Source of the DNA: NORP259 sp041398705
GTDB taxonomy: Bacteria > Planctomycetota > UBA1135 > GCA-002686595
Assembly: GCA_041398705.1 (NCBI GenBank)
Contig: JAWKUI010000009.1
Location: 62,001 to 126,000 of the forward strand
Length of the DNA stretch: 64,000 nucleotides
Reading direction: 5' to 3'
Shown here: in pieces, positions 34,855 through 43,595 of the stretch
How positions within the stretch are numbered: the first letter of the stretch is position 1
Layout of the letters: the number at the start of each line of letters is the position of its first letter
Program-made: the position numbers and the translations under genes
The notes under the pieces: generated by a model
Told to the model about the DNA's origin: nothing
Seen by the model: only the letters and a program-made list of their open reading frames with translations
Database searches by the model: none

Positions 34855-35651
34855 TCGAGTTCTCCGTTCCTCAGACTGACGACCCAACTGACCGAGTGGC
34901 GATAGACCACCCCGTCGGTATCCGTGCGGCGCAAGAAGAGCGAGATGCGCAGCGCGTTGGTAGGGATGGTGAAACCCGTATCCGCGGGGGTTTCGATCCA
35001 CATGCGTTCAATGTCCTTCGCGATGCGTTTGCCCGGGGCGCCGTTCATGCGACGCTCGAGGTACGGGCGACCATCGGGACCGTCGACCACGGCAAAGGCG
35101 AACTCATCGAGACCCCACACCAAGCCGGTGTCGGGATCGGCCCAGGTCTGGGCCGGATCCCAGCCCGCCAGGTCCGCCGGATCTTCACTCAACACACCGT
35201 CGCGGTTGCCGTCGAGGTCCGGGATGCCGTTCACATCCAGGTCCATGTCGGGCCGATCGTCGCCGTCCAGGTCGGACGGGCTCAGGAAGACCAGCGCGCG
35301 GTGCGGGCCGAAGCCGTACTCGCCGGGTTGCGCGCTCTGCGAAGCGGGCGCATAGCTGTGGGCTTCGAAGCCAACCCCGGCCACGCCGTTCTCGAACACG
35401 TGCGGGAAGGACTTGGCCCCGATCGTGTGCAGGCCCGAACGCCGCAGGTCGTGCATGATCGCCTCCTGGGCCTTGCTAGCTTCCTGCTGCAGCAGCGCCA
35501 GCGAACCGCCGCTCTGCGACATGGACCCCATGCTGCCCGAAAGCAGGATCAAGGAGCGCGCCAGCACGCCCAGGATCGTGGTCGACATGATCACCTCGAG
35601 CAGGGTGAAGCCCCCGCGCCGAGACCCCCTCTTCCAATTCGTGGCCTTCAT
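34851..35651 (-). CDS. PilW-type minor pilin
   Basis: 266 residues. It has a class-III prepilin leader with cleavage site GGFTLLEV (Gly14 before Phe, Glu at mature +5), followed by a hydrophobic helix IMSTTILGVLARSLILLSG. The globular part has an Asp-rich loop (DLDGDDRPDMDLDVNG), likely calcium-binding. Minor pilins prime assembly of type IV pili or type II secretion pseudopili. It overlaps both neighbours by ATGA, so the three pilin genes form one coupled unit. No PilY1, ATPase or PilC gene lies nearby. Confidence 0.8.
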   Translation of the reverse strand: MKATNWKRGSRRGGFTLLEVIMSTTILGVLARSLILLSGSMGSMSQSGGSLALLQQEASKAQEAIMHDLRRSGLHTIGAKSFPHVFENGVAGVGFEAHSYAPASQSAQPGEYGFGPHRALVFLSPSDLDGDDRPDMDLDVNGIPDLDGNRDGVLSEDPADLAGWDPAQTWADPDTGLVWGLDEFAFAVVDGPDGRPYLERRMNGAPGKRIAKDIERMWIETPADTGFTIPTNALRISLFLRRTDTDGVVYRHSVSWVVSLRNGELE

Positions 35652-36091
35652 TGCGCCCTCACCGTCATCAAACGGGCTTGCCGCAGACCGCCGCGATCAT
35701 CGCGCCAATTCGCGGTCAACACCACGACCAGGGGGTCGGGCAGAGCGCCTCCGGCCACGTAGCCGGGGTAGGTCACCACGATCTGCTCATCGCGCAGGTG
35801 CAGGTCGTCATAAGCCGCCACGGGCACGCCGTGCGCGAACGGACCCGCTTCCGCCAGGTTGTCCGGCGGCGTGCTGCGGATCGCTTCCATGCACGCGGTC
35901 ATGTCCGCCAGGGCCACACCCCGGTCCCGGCTCTGTTGCACGAGCCGCATCGAGGTCATCTGACTCGAGAAGGCCGCGGTCGCCGCAACCAGTAGCACCA
36001 CGATGGCGACCATGACTTCGATCATGGACAACCCCCGGCGCCGATTTCCCTTGTGGTCCTGCGATCGCAGGTCCCCCCACAGAGTTTTCAT
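35648..36091 (-). CDS. PilV-type minor pilin
   Basis: 147 residues. A long basic leader ends in RRRGLSMIEV, a prepilin peptidase site with Glu at +5, followed by a hydrophobic helix MVAIVVLLVAATAAFSSQM. The length and N-terminus fit PilV/type II secretion minor pilins. It is the first gene of the operon, 67 bp downstream of a promoter at 36158-36185, with an AGGGGGAAG ribosome-binding site before the ATG. Confidence 0.8.
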   Translation of the reverse strand: MKTLWGDLRSQDHKGNRRRGLSMIEVMVAIVVLLVAATAAFSSQMTSMRLVQQSRDRGVALADMTACMEAIRSTPPDNLAEAGPFAHGVPVAAYDDLHLRDEQIVVTYPGYVAGGALPDPLVVVLTANWRDDRGGLRQARLMTVRAQ

Positions 36092-36157
36092 GACTTCCCC
36101 CTGCGCGGCCCCCCGGCCGCGTTGCTTCCAGACGCGAGCCGCCCGGAATGCGGGGGG

Positions 36158-36185
36158 ACCATACCCCGCTATAAGGACAAGTCAA
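36158..36185 (-). promoter_or_regulatory. Promoter of the minor pilin operon
   Basis: On the minus strand TTGACT (36185-36180) and TATGGT (36163-36158) are separated by 16 nt, upstream of the PilV-like ATG at 36091. The predicted leader is about 60 nt. Confidence 0.65.
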
Positions 36186-36404
36186 ATTGCCCGTGCACGC
36201 TTCTCACTTGCATGCACACCGCGCGCATCAAAGGGGGGCAATCCTGTTTCGCATCGATCCGCGCGCCTTGGCCGCGTTCCCCCGCGGCCCCATTTCGAAA
36301 CGCTCCCCAGCGCGGTTCCCCGCCGCGCGTCCCAGGGCAAGCGGCAAACCCGCCCCCAAGCGAATGCAATCGATTCGCGTTTCTGCCGCCGGGCACGGAC
36401 AAGT

Positions 36405-36497
36405 GGTGGATCAACCCACGGCAGCGGAAGGGTCCGCACGCAACCTGCCTGAGAGCGTACGGGCCAGGAAGGCGACCACTGACGGGGTTGATCCACC
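36405..36497. ncRNA. Candidate 93-nt structured RNA or operator in the larE-pilV gap
   Basis: A perfect 13-bp inverted repeat (36405-36417 and 36485-36497) closes a 67-nt interior that can form two further hairpins: CGGA-AGGG-TCCG near 36425-36436, and CCTGCC paired with GGCCAGG near 36443-36469. The 624-bp gap 36092-36715 has no convincing gene. Strand is unknown. It is not tRNA-Sec (no T-arm, no TCA anticodon loop) and I recognise no riboswitch family. Confidence 0.4.
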
Positions 36498-36620
36498 GGG
36501 TCCAACCTCCAATCACATTTGGCACCCCCGGGAGTTTCGGAATTGTGGAAGATTTTTCCCCACCCCTCCCGGCGGCCGCCTCGCCAGGCCTCCGCCCCCG
36601 GCCTTGCCACGGCCCGGCCA

Positions 36621-36637
36621 TAGTTTCCAGGAAACTA
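36621..36637. promoter_or_regulatory. Perfect 17-bp palindrome, possible operator
   Basis: TAGTTTCC-A-GGAAACTA is a perfect dyad with 8-bp arms, AT-rich in a GC-rich gap, and located 79 nt downstream of the larE stop on the minus strand. It could be a repressor-binding site for a transcript reading towards the pilin operon, or a plus-strand element. There is no T-run. Confidence 0.4.
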
Positions 36638-36715
36638 CAGGGCCGGTCCCAGCCCCCCTGCGTGCCTGGAGAGTGGCGCGGCTTCTTTACAATTCGCGCA
36701 ACGGCGCAAGGCCTC

Positions 36716-37513
36716 TCAACGCCGCGGATACACGGCGATCTCGACCGCTTCGAACCCCAGCAGCGCCAGGCGCTCGACAAGGGTGCCGCGCAGTTCCTCG
36801 GCCCGGGAGAGCTGATCCTCGTCCACTTCGATGCGCGCTTTGGCGCCGTGGTGGCGCACGCGCAGCACGGCGAAACCGAGGTCGCGTAGGGTTTCTTCCG
36901 CGGCTTCGACCGTGGCGAGGCGCTCCGGGGTCACGACGGTGCCGACGGGGATGCGTGAGGCGAGGCAGGCGGAGGCGGGTTTGTCGGCGACTTCCAGGCC
37001 GTGGGCGGCGGCGAGGGCGCGCACGTCGGCCTTGTCGAGGTCCGCCTTAGAGAGCGGCGCCACAACCCCGAACTCGCGCGCGGCCTGGGCGCCGGGGCGG
37101 TGGTCGCGGAAGTCGTCGGTGATTTCGCCGAACGCCATCCACGGAACCTCGTGTTCGGCGCAGACCGCCTGCATCGCATCGAACAGGGCGAACTTGCAGA
37201 AGTAGCAGCGGTTGCCGAGGTTCGCCTGGTAGGCAGGGTTGTTCCCTTCGGTGGTGCGTACTTCGACGAGGCGCGCGCCGAGCTGGGTCGCAATGCGGCG
37301 CGCTTCGATGAGTTCGCGGCGCGGCAGGCTCGGCGAGTCGGCGATGACGGCCAGGGCTCCGTCCCCCAGCACGGCAACGGCTTCGGCGAGCAAGGCGCTC
37401 GAGTCGACCCCACCCGAAAACGCCACCGCCAACCGGCCGAGTTCGGCCAGGTGCGCGCGCAAGGCGGCGCGGCGCGCGTCCAGGCCAGGGCGGGGTTGGG
37501 CGAGGGTCGTCAC
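36716..37513 (-). CDS. larE: LarE-family ATP-dependent sulfur transferase, three-cysteine type
   Basis: 265 residues from a GTG at 37513; this start follows the upstream gene by 11 bp and gives a normal LarE length. The PP-loop SGGVDSS is at 33-39. Cysteines C103 and C106 (NRCYFCK) and C183 (ACLASR) match the class of LarE proteins that carry a 4Fe-4S cluster and donate sulfide catalytically, rather than the single sacrificial-cysteine class. LarE builds the dithio groups of the nickel-pincer cofactor used by LarA-type enzymes. No larA, larB or larC lies in the window; the neighbours are thiS and thiG. Confidence 0.85.
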   Translation of the reverse strand: MTTLAQPRPGLDARRAALRAHLAELGRLAVAFSGGVDSSALLAEAVAVLGDGALAVIADSPSLPRRELIEARRIATQLGARLVEVRTTEGNNPAYQANLGNRCYFCKFALFDAMQAVCAEHEVPWMAFGEITDDFRDHRPGAQAAREFGVVAPLSKADLDKADVRALAAAHGLEVADKPASACLASRIPVGTVVTPERLATVEAAEETLRDLGFAVLRVRHHGAKARIEVDEDQLSRAEELRGTLVERLALLGFEAVEIAVYPRR

Positions 37514-37524
37514 GGCGGCGGGCC

Positions 37525-38049
37525 TCAGCGGTACAGGTTCACCTGATTCACGTAGCCGGCGGCGCTTTCGCGGAAAGCGGCCACCTCTTCGTCGGTGATC
37601 TGCCGCACGATTTTGCCGGGGATGCCGACCACCAGCGAACGCGGCGGCACCTTCATGTTCTCCTTGACCACCGCGCCGGCGGCGATCAAGCACTCGTCGC
37701 CGATCTCGCTGCCAGCGAGCAGGATCGCGCCCATGCCGATCAGGCAGCGGTCCCCCACCTTGGCCCCGTGCAGCACGCAGCGGTGCCCCACGGTCACGTC
37801 CTCGCCGATGTGGTTCGCCACGCCGGGGTCGGCGTGCACGATCGTGCCGTCCTGGATGTTGGTGCGCGCCCCGATGGTGATCGGCGCGTCGTCCCCGCGC
37901 AGCACGCAGCCGAACCAGACGTTGGCGTCTTCGCCAAAGGTCACATCGGCGAGCACCACCGCCCCCTCCGCCACCCAGGCACCGCCGCGCACGGGGTGCA
38001 TCTTGCCAGCAATCGGGAAACGCTTGATCGGGTCGGAGTGTTTGGCCAT
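37525..38049 (-). CDS. Gamma-class carbonic anhydrase family protein
   Basis: 174 residues from the ATG at 38049 (MAKHSDPIKRF). It is a left-handed beta-helix hexapeptide protein (about 20-150) with IVHADPG and VGHRCVLHGA carrying the three metal-binding histidines, and the GDDAPITIGARTNIQDG motif of YrdA/PaaY/CaiE proteins. Members form trimers and some hydrate CO2. It has 4 bp before it and 11 bp after it in the rlmI-to-larE cluster. Confidence 0.88.
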   Translation of the reverse strand: MAKHSDPIKRFPIAGKMHPVRGGAWVAEGAVVLADVTFGEDANVWFGCVLRGDDAPITIGARTNIQDGTIVHADPGVANHIGEDVTVGHRCVLHGAKVGDRCLIGMGAILLAGSEIGDECLIAAGAVVKENMKVPPRSLVVGIPGKIVRQITDEEVAAFRESAAGYVNQVNLYR

Positions 38050-38053
38050 CGGT

Positions 38054-38857
38054 TCAGGGCAGGGTTTCGGGGGCAAGGAACAGCACCAGGGTCGCCATCG
38101 AGTTGTTGAGCACGTGCAGGGTCATGCACGCCCAGAGGTTGCGGCTCCAGTGCATCAAAAGGCCGGCGCCAAAGGCGATGACGAGCAGGGGCGCCAAGGG
38201 CTCGAGCCCGTGCAGGAAGGCGAAGATCACCGAGGTCCAGAGCAAACCCTGGCGGCGGCCGAGCAACGCGCCGGCCCAGTTCTGGAAGTAGCCGCGGAAG
38301 AGGATCTCCTCCAGCACCGGGATCAGGACCGCGGCCAGCAGGAACGCCGGCACGCGCTCGGCGCCTTGGATCGCCTGCAACTGCAGCGCGACCTCCTGCA
38401 CCGCCTCCTTTTCCTGCCAGCGCTCCACGAGCGGGCCCCAAAGGCTGCCCGCCCCGGCGATTCCCGGCAACACGACGAGGTACATGAGGAAACCGAGCTG
38501 GATCCCACGGCCCGCTTCCCTTCCGTGGACACCGAAGTGCGCCCACGTGGCGCCCCGTTCGCGCGCCACGAAGATCACGATGCCCACCACCGCGGCTTGC
38601 ACGGCGGCGGTCAGGGCGAAAAGGGTCAGCGGCGGCGGGGACTCTTCCCCCGCCCCCTTCATCAGGGCGTACGCGCCGGCCACGAGTACGGTGCCGATGA
38701 AGAAGCCCAGCAAGGGCAGCAGCAGGTCGGGCAGGGCGCGCTTCAGCGGCGGCGCTTCGGGCGAGGCTTTCCGGGCGAAGAATCCGCGCAGGGACCAGAG
38801 CAGACCGGCGCAGAGGGCCAAGCTGGCCAGCGCGGCCGGAAGCGGTAGGGTTTCCAT
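38054..38857 (-). CDS. CPBP-family intramembrane metalloprotease
   Basis: 267 residues from the ATG at 38857, which overlaps the thiG stop (TGATG). About seven membrane helices are visible. The three CPBP (Abi/Rce1-like) motifs are present: EEILFRGYFQNW near 175, FAFLHG near 210 and HVLNN near 250. These are catalytic Glu and His residues of the intramembrane glutamate protease fold. The substrate is unknown; some members process prenylated or bacteriocin-like peptides. Co-translation with thiG is likely operonic packing, not functional linkage. Confidence 0.85.
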   Translation of the reverse strand: METLPLPAALASLALCAGLLWSLRGFFARKASPEAPPLKRALPDLLLPLLGFFIGTVLVAGAYALMKGAGEESPPPLTLFALTAAVQAAVVGIVIFVARERGATWAHFGVHGREAGRGIQLGFLMYLVVLPGIAGAGSLWGPLVERWQEKEAVQEVALQLQAIQGAERVPAFLLAAVLIPVLEEILFRGYFQNWAGALLGRRQGLLWTSVIFAFLHGLEPLAPLLVIAFGAGLLMHWSRNLWACMTLHVLNNSMATLVLFLAPETLP

Positions 38858-39696
38858 CAGCCGACCTGCCCCTCGGCGGGACCAGCCTCTTCGATCAGAC
38901 CCTCTTCCGGCGACGAGGCATTTGCGTACAGCCGTTCGCCGATGCGCCCGGCGAGGTACGCATCGCGCCCCGCCACGCAAGCCGCCGCCATGGCGCGCGC
39001 CATGCGGATCGGATCCAGGGCGCCCGCCACAGCCGAGTTGAGCAGCACACCGTCGGCGCCGAGCTCCATCGCCTGGGCCACGTGGCTGGCGGTGCCGATG
39101 CCCGCATCGACGATCATCGGCACCGAAATCAGCTCGCGCAGGATGCGCAGGTTCGAGGGGTTCGCAAGCCCACGCCCGCTGCCAATCGGCGCGCCGGCGG
39201 GCATGACGCTTTCGACGCCGGCGTTCTGCAGGTGCACCGCCAGGCGCGGGTCGTCGCTGGTGTAGGCGAGCACCTTGAAGCCCTTGGCCACGAGCTGCTC
39301 GGCGGCTTCGAGGGTACCGAGCGGATCGGGCAGCAGGGTGCGCGGATCCCCGAGCACCTCGAGTTTGACGAGGTCGGTTTCCAGCAGGTCGCGGGCGAGC
39401 AGCGCCGTGCGCACCGCGTCCTTGGCGGTGTAACAACCCGCAGTGTTCGGCAGCAGCGCATAGCGCCCCCGGTCGATGTGATCGAGCAGCGACGAGCCCT
39501 GGGCCGCGTCGAGGTTCACCCGCCGGATCGCCACCGTCACGAGCTCCGTGCCGCTCACTTCGAGCGCCTCGCGCATCTCCGCGTGGGTCGCGAACTTGCC
39601 CGTGCCCATGAGCAGACGCGAGCCGAGGGTCTTGCCCCCGATCACGAACGGCCGGTCCTCGGGCTGGGCCGGAAACACCGCGTGCGCGCCTTGCAT
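38857..39696 (-). CDS. thiG: ThiG, thiazole synthase
   Basis: 279 residues from the ATG at 39696 (MQGAHAVFPAQ), overlapping the thiS stop. The TIM barrel has GSRLLMGTGKFAT, the Schiff-base lysine in LVKLEVLGD, and phosphate-binding DAGIGTASHVAQAMELGADG. ThiG joins deoxyxylulose phosphate, dehydroglycine and sulfur from ThiS-thiocarboxylate to form the thiazole phosphate of thiamine. Its partner ThiS lies directly upstream; ThiF, ThiH or ThiO are not in the window. Confidence 0.95.
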   Translation of the reverse strand: MQGAHAVFPAQPEDRPFVIGGKTLGSRLLMGTGKFATHAEMREALEVSGTELVTVAIRRVNLDAAQGSSLLDHIDRGRYALLPNTAGCYTAKDAVRTALLARDLLETDLVKLEVLGDPRTLLPDPLGTLEAAEQLVAKGFKVLAYTSDDPRLAVHLQNAGVESVMPAGAPIGSGRGLANPSNLRILRELISVPMIVDAGIGTASHVAQAMELGADGVLLNSAVAGALDPIRMARAMAAACVAGRDAYLAGRIGERLYANASSPEEGLIEEAGPAEGQVG

Positions 39697-39896
39697 CAAC
39701 CGCCCCCCACCAGGGTCACGAGCTCGACGCGATCCCCCTCCACGAGGGACCACGCTTCACGCTCCGCCCGCGGCACGAGTTCCTGGTTCACCTCCACAGC
39801 AACGACCTGGGGCGGCAGGCCGCGGCGGGCCACGACTTCGGCCACGGTGGTGCCGGCGGGCACCTCGGTGGTTTCACCGTTGACCAGGATCTGCAT
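39696..39896 (-). CDS. thiS: ThiS, sulfur carrier protein for thiamine synthesis
   Basis: 66 residues with the ubiquitin-like fold pattern (MQILVNGE, VAEVVARRGLPPQVVAVEVN, GDRVELVTLVGGG). The C-terminal Gly-Gly is adenylated and thiocarboxylated. An extra glycine is present at the end. The gene is 3 bp after rlmI and overlaps thiG by TGATG. Confidence 0.93.
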   Translation of the reverse strand: MQILVNGETTEVPAGTTVAEVVARRGLPPQVVAVEVNQELVPRAEREAWSLVEGDRVELVTLVGGG

Positions 39897-39899
39897 GGG

Positions 39900-41078
39900 T
39901 CACCAGACGCGCATCCAGGCGCACTTCAGGTAGCGGGTTTCGGGGATCGAGAGCAGTTGCGGGTGGTCCAGGGACGGACCGTCCAAAGACATAAGCCACG
40001 CTTCGCGGCCTGCCAAGTGGGCGGCCTTGCGCATGTGATCCACGAACTCCTCCGGCTTCACGTTGTAGGAGCAGGAGGCGCTGGCCAGGGTGCCCCCTTC
40101 GGCGCACATGGCAAACGCCCGGCGCCCCAGCTCCACGTAGCCGCGTTCGGCCCCTTGGGCCTCCCGGCGGTTGCGCGCGAAGGCGGGCGGGTCCACCACC
40201 ACCAGGCCGAATCGTTGGCCCTCGTCGGCCATCTCGCGCATGGCCTGCATGCAGTTGGCGCGGCGCACCTCGATGCGATCCTCGACCCCGTTGAGGCGGG
40301 CGTTTTCGAGGATGCGCTCGCAAGCGGCCTGGTTCTGCTCGAGGCAAAGCACCTTCTCGGCCCCCGCCACCGCCGCGTGCAGGCCGAACAGGCCGCCGTA
40401 GGCAAAGGCGTCGAGCACGGTCTGCCCCGGGGCATACAGCGCCACCTTCTGGTGGTTCGCCGACTGGTCCAGGTACGAACCGGTCTTGTGGCCCGTGCCG
40501 ACGTCGACTAGGTAGCGCACGGCCCCTTCGCGCACCTCGATCGGACCCTGTTCCTCGCCGCGCAGCCATTCGACGCGCGGATCCAGGTCCTCGAGCTTGC
40601 GCACCCCGACGTCCGAGCGGTCGAGCACCGCACGCGGCTCGAAGGGTAGGCATTCGATCAGCAGCTCGAGCAGGAAGTCGCGCATGCGCTCGGCCGCCTG
40701 GGTGGTGCACTGCAGCACAACCACGTCGGTGTAGCGATCCGCCAACCATCCGGGGAAACCATCCGCATCCCCCGCGACCAGGCGGCAAGCCCCATCGGGC
40801 TGCATCAGGCCGGCTTCGGTGCGCAACTGGATCGCGCGCTGCATGTTGCGCTTCCAGAAGTCGCGGTTGGGTTGCTCCGTCTGGCGCGTCACCATACGCA
40901 CCGCGATGCGCGAGGTCGTCGAGAACAGACCCCAGCCCAGGCAGTTGCCGGCGGGGTCGTGCACGGGCAACAACTCGCCCGGCTCGCCTTTGCCCTCGGC
41001 GATGTCGTCCTTGTAGATCCACGGATGGCCGCCCGCCACCCAACGCCGGCCCTTGCCGGTCAAAGTCATCTTGCCCAT
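39900..41078 (-). CDS. rlmI: 23S rRNA (cytosine-C5) methyltransferase, RlmI-like
   Basis: 392 residues. An N-terminal PUA-like domain (about 1-75, HPWIYKDDI) is followed by an EEHEE-like domain and a Rossmann methyltransferase (from about 180: YLDQSANH, VLDAFAYGGLFGLHAAVAGA, VVVDPPAFARN). SCSYNV near 340 carries the catalytic Cys of m5C enzymes. RlmI methylates C1962 of 23S rRNA in E. coli; the exact target here is inferred. It heads the thiS-thiG-CPBP-gammaCA-larE cluster. A TACCCT hexamer lies 30 bp upstream. Confidence 0.85.
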   Translation of the reverse strand: MGKMTLTGKGRRWVAGGHPWIYKDDIAEGKGEPGELLPVHDPAGNCLGWGLFSTTSRIAVRMVTRQTEQPNRDFWKRNMQRAIQLRTEAGLMQPDGACRLVAGDADGFPGWLADRYTDVVVLQCTTQAAERMRDFLLELLIECLPFEPRAVLDRSDVGVRKLEDLDPRVEWLRGEEQGPIEVREGAVRYLVDVGTGHKTGSYLDQSANHQKVALYAPGQTVLDAFAYGGLFGLHAAVAGAEKVLCLEQNQAACERILENARLNGVEDRIEVRRANCMQAMREMADEGQRFGLVVVDPPAFARNRREAQGAERGYVELGRRAFAMCAEGGTLASASCSYNVKPEEFVDHMRKAAHLAGREAWLMSLDGPSLDHPQLLSIPETRYLKCAWMRVW

Positions 41079-41151
41079 GGTGCTCTCACCCCGGTTTGGG
41101 GGGCGGAAAGGGTATCAGGAACCCGGCCCCAGGCGGTATCGGAACCCGGCC

Positions 41152-43443
41152 CTACTGGTCGTCGCCGGCCCCGGACCCGAAAGACGGGCCCACCACGTAA
41201 TCCCAAACGCCCCGTCCGAAGGTGGCGAAGCGCAGCACCCGGCCCTGATCGAGGGGCTCGACCGAGGTGAAAACCGTGTTCGGCGCCCGTCGCCCTTCGA
41301 TTCCCATCCAGCGACTCCGGGCCTGGTCCAGCACCCACGGGCCCGCGTCGGTGGCCGCGTACATCTGCCCGTCGACCCCCAGGGCCAGCTCGCGCACGAG
41401 GGTCGGCGGCAGGCCGGTCGCCGGGGAGCGGAAGGTCTGGCCCCCGTCGTTCGAAACGAGCACACCCGGCCCGCTGTAGCCCGTGCCCCCCACCCAGACC
41501 GTCTCCGATCCGGCGGGGTCGACCCACAGGCAGCGAGCCAGGACGAACTGCGGCGGCTGGTCGTTCGCGGGCCGCGTCTCGATCGTGCGGCCGCGGGGTT
41601 CGAAGGTGCGCCCCCCGTCGAGCGAACGATGCAGTCCGCCCGCATCGTCGGCCACGTAGACCGTGGTCGCCCCCGGCGCGCAGCCCATGGCGACCAGCCT
41701 TTGGGCCCCTTGTTCGCGCGCTTCGAGGTTGCCGAACGGCTGCACCGTCCAACGCCCTTGCGGCCCGCGCAAGTACCGATAGATGCGCTCGGCGAGCAAC
41801 CATGCCGCCTGGGTATCTTGCGGATCGGCGTACAGGGGCGGCATCCACAGGGTCTGCGCGTGTTCCGGCAGGGCGAGGAACTCGGGCGCGACTTCGCCGC
41901 GGCCGTGGAACCAGAGCACGTACCCCGGCGCAGCGGCCAGCACCCCACCCGAGAACGTGCCGCGCGGTGCGATCTCCACCAGCGAACCGTAGTCCCCGTT
42001 CACCCAAGGCCGGAGCTGCGCCGGGCCGTCCCCGTCCACGAGCCGATCGTAGAACCCGCCCTGCAGGCCCTGGTCCTGGGTCGCGGCCCACAACCACGGC
42101 ACCCCGCGGCGCGAAGTGAGCGTGTCCAAGGCCTGGCCCGCACGCAGGCCGATCATCGGAAGCCGCGCGAAGCTGCGGCCGAAGTCCCGCGACAGCCACG
42201 TGCCCCCGTCGGTGTGCACGACCAGCAGATCCTGGTCGGGTCGGCGCGGATCGCGCAGGCACTGCAGCCCGCGCACGCCCGGATGCAGGTGGCCCTGGGG
42301 ATCCTCAAAGTAGCTGCCCCCCGGCTGCGCAGGCTGGAATTCCCTGCCGCCGTCATGGGAAGCGGAGAGGATCTCCGCGCCGGTGAATACCTGCCCCGGT
42401 GCACCGCGCGCCGCGCACAGATTGCGATTGCACTCGTCGAGGTCGGCGCGCCGATCCAAAGCCCAATGGGGCGCGGAGGTGGCGTAGAGACGCCAACCGT
42501 TGTCCGTGTCGAGGGCCACATAGACCTCACCCTGCGGCCCGCCGCCCGACGCCAATACCCCCTGGCGCGCCGGCACCTCGGCCCGCGCGAGCGGCGCGAG
42601 GGTGCCCGACAAGATGTCCCAGACCAGCAACTCGCGGGAGTGCAGGATCAAGAGGCGCGTGCCGGAAGTCTCAGAGGGGTCGAGCAACAGATCGCCGCGC
42701 CAATACTCGCCGAAGGTATGCACGACGCGAAAACTCGCCGCCTGGTCTTCGGAAACGAGTAACGCGGTCTGCAGCGCCGATCCGCGGCCCACGGCTCCGA
42801 GCAGCCAGATGCGATTCGCCCCATCGTTCACGAGCCGCATGGCGCGCATCAACGCTTCGAGCCCAGCCGGTTCGCTCCAGTCCTCGCCGCCATTGCGGCT
42901 CACGACCAGGCGTGTCCCGTGCCGTTGGATCAGGGTCTGGAATCCCGGCCCTTCGCACAGGTGCACCTCATCGACACCACCCCCCACCGCATCGGTGAGC
43001 GGCAACCAACGGGCTCCGTCGAGGTGCCCGCGCCAAAGGCCGCCATTCGCCATGCCGAGGAACAAAGTGCCATCGGCCGCGATCGCGAGGCTGCGTGTCT
43101 GCCCGGATTGACTGTCGGGCCCGACCTCGCTCCAGCGCGAATCCACCCCGCGTAAGAAGTCATCCGGATCCGCCTCGGCGCGCTGCTCGAAGCGCCGCCG
43201 GGTGTTCTGCATCTCCTTGTACGTCCAACGCGTGCCGCGCGGCATCGTATGGATGAAGCGCATGTAGGCGTTGCGCTCTTCCAGGTGTGCTGCGGGGTCT
43301 TCGGGGCCGAGCCCCGCCTGGATCTGCGGCGCGGCGAACGCCGCCACCGCCGTCGGCCGGCCCCGGAAGCCGAAGTGCCATAGGCTCACCGCCGCCAGGA
43401 TGGCGAGCAGCAGCACGATGGAGGGGGTGCGGCGTTGGGGCAT
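41152..43443 (-). CDS. Exported BNR/sortilin-like repeat protein
   Basis: 763 residues. The N-terminal segment SIVLLLAILAAVSLWHF is a signal or membrane anchor. The rest consists of beta-propeller blades of the BNR/Asp-box type (S-x-D-G-G-x-x-F), for example SHDGGREF, SRDFGRSF, SLDGGRTF, SNDGGQTF and SRNGGEDW. These occur in sialidases, photosystem Ycf48 and sortilin-like proteins; no sialidase catalytic set is seen, so it is probably a scaffold or binding protein. A TAGCCT hexamer lies 27 bp upstream of the start. Confidence 0.8.
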   Translation of the reverse strand: MPQRRTPSIVLLLAILAAVSLWHFGFRGRPTAVAAFAAPQIQAGLGPEDPAAHLEERNAYMRFIHTMPRGTRWTYKEMQNTRRRFEQRAEADPDDFLRGVDSRWSEVGPDSQSGQTRSLAIAADGTLFLGMANGGLWRGHLDGARWLPLTDAVGGGVDEVHLCEGPGFQTLIQRHGTRLVVSRNGGEDWSEPAGLEALMRAMRLVNDGANRIWLLGAVGRGSALQTALLVSEDQAASFRVVHTFGEYWRGDLLLDPSETSGTRLLILHSRELLVWDILSGTLAPLARAEVPARQGVLASGGGPQGEVYVALDTDNGWRLYATSAPHWALDRRADLDECNRNLCAARGAPGQVFTGAEILSASHDGGREFQPAQPGGSYFEDPQGHLHPGVRGLQCLRDPRRPDQDLLVVHTDGGTWLSRDFGRSFARLPMIGLRAGQALDTLTSRRGVPWLWAATQDQGLQGGFYDRLVDGDGPAQLRPWVNGDYGSLVEIAPRGTFSGGVLAAAPGYVLWFHGRGEVAPEFLALPEHAQTLWMPPLYADPQDTQAAWLLAERIYRYLRGPQGRWTVQPFGNLEAREQGAQRLVAMGCAPGATTVYVADDAGGLHRSLDGGRTFEPRGRTIETRPANDQPPQFVLARCLWVDPAGSETVWVGGTGYSGPGVLVSNDGGQTFRSPATGLPPTLVRELALGVDGQMYAATDAGPWVLDQARSRWMGIEGRRAPNTVFTSVEPLDQGRVLRFATFGRGVWDYVVGPSFGSGAGDDQ

Positions 43444-43595
43444 GGGCAGGCAAGGGTCGGCGACCTCGCAAGGCTACCTGCTCCCCACCCCCGGGGCGGG
43501 CCGCTGCGCGGACCCCGGCCCCATTCGGAACGCGGCATGTATCAATCTGGCCGCGGGTATCCATTTGGAGCGCGCGGCTCCCGGGGGCTGGCAGA

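Noticed and set aside
36405..36497. tRNA-Sec (selC), prompted by the selenoprotein and the 93-nt closed stem
   Set aside because: The closing stem is 13 bp, there is no GGTTCGA-type T-loop and no TCA anticodon loop on either strand.
36405..36497. Glycine riboswitch, because the minus strand reads CTCTCAGGCA
   Set aside because: The matching upstream GGAGAG and CCGAAGG elements are missing, so one short similarity is not enough.
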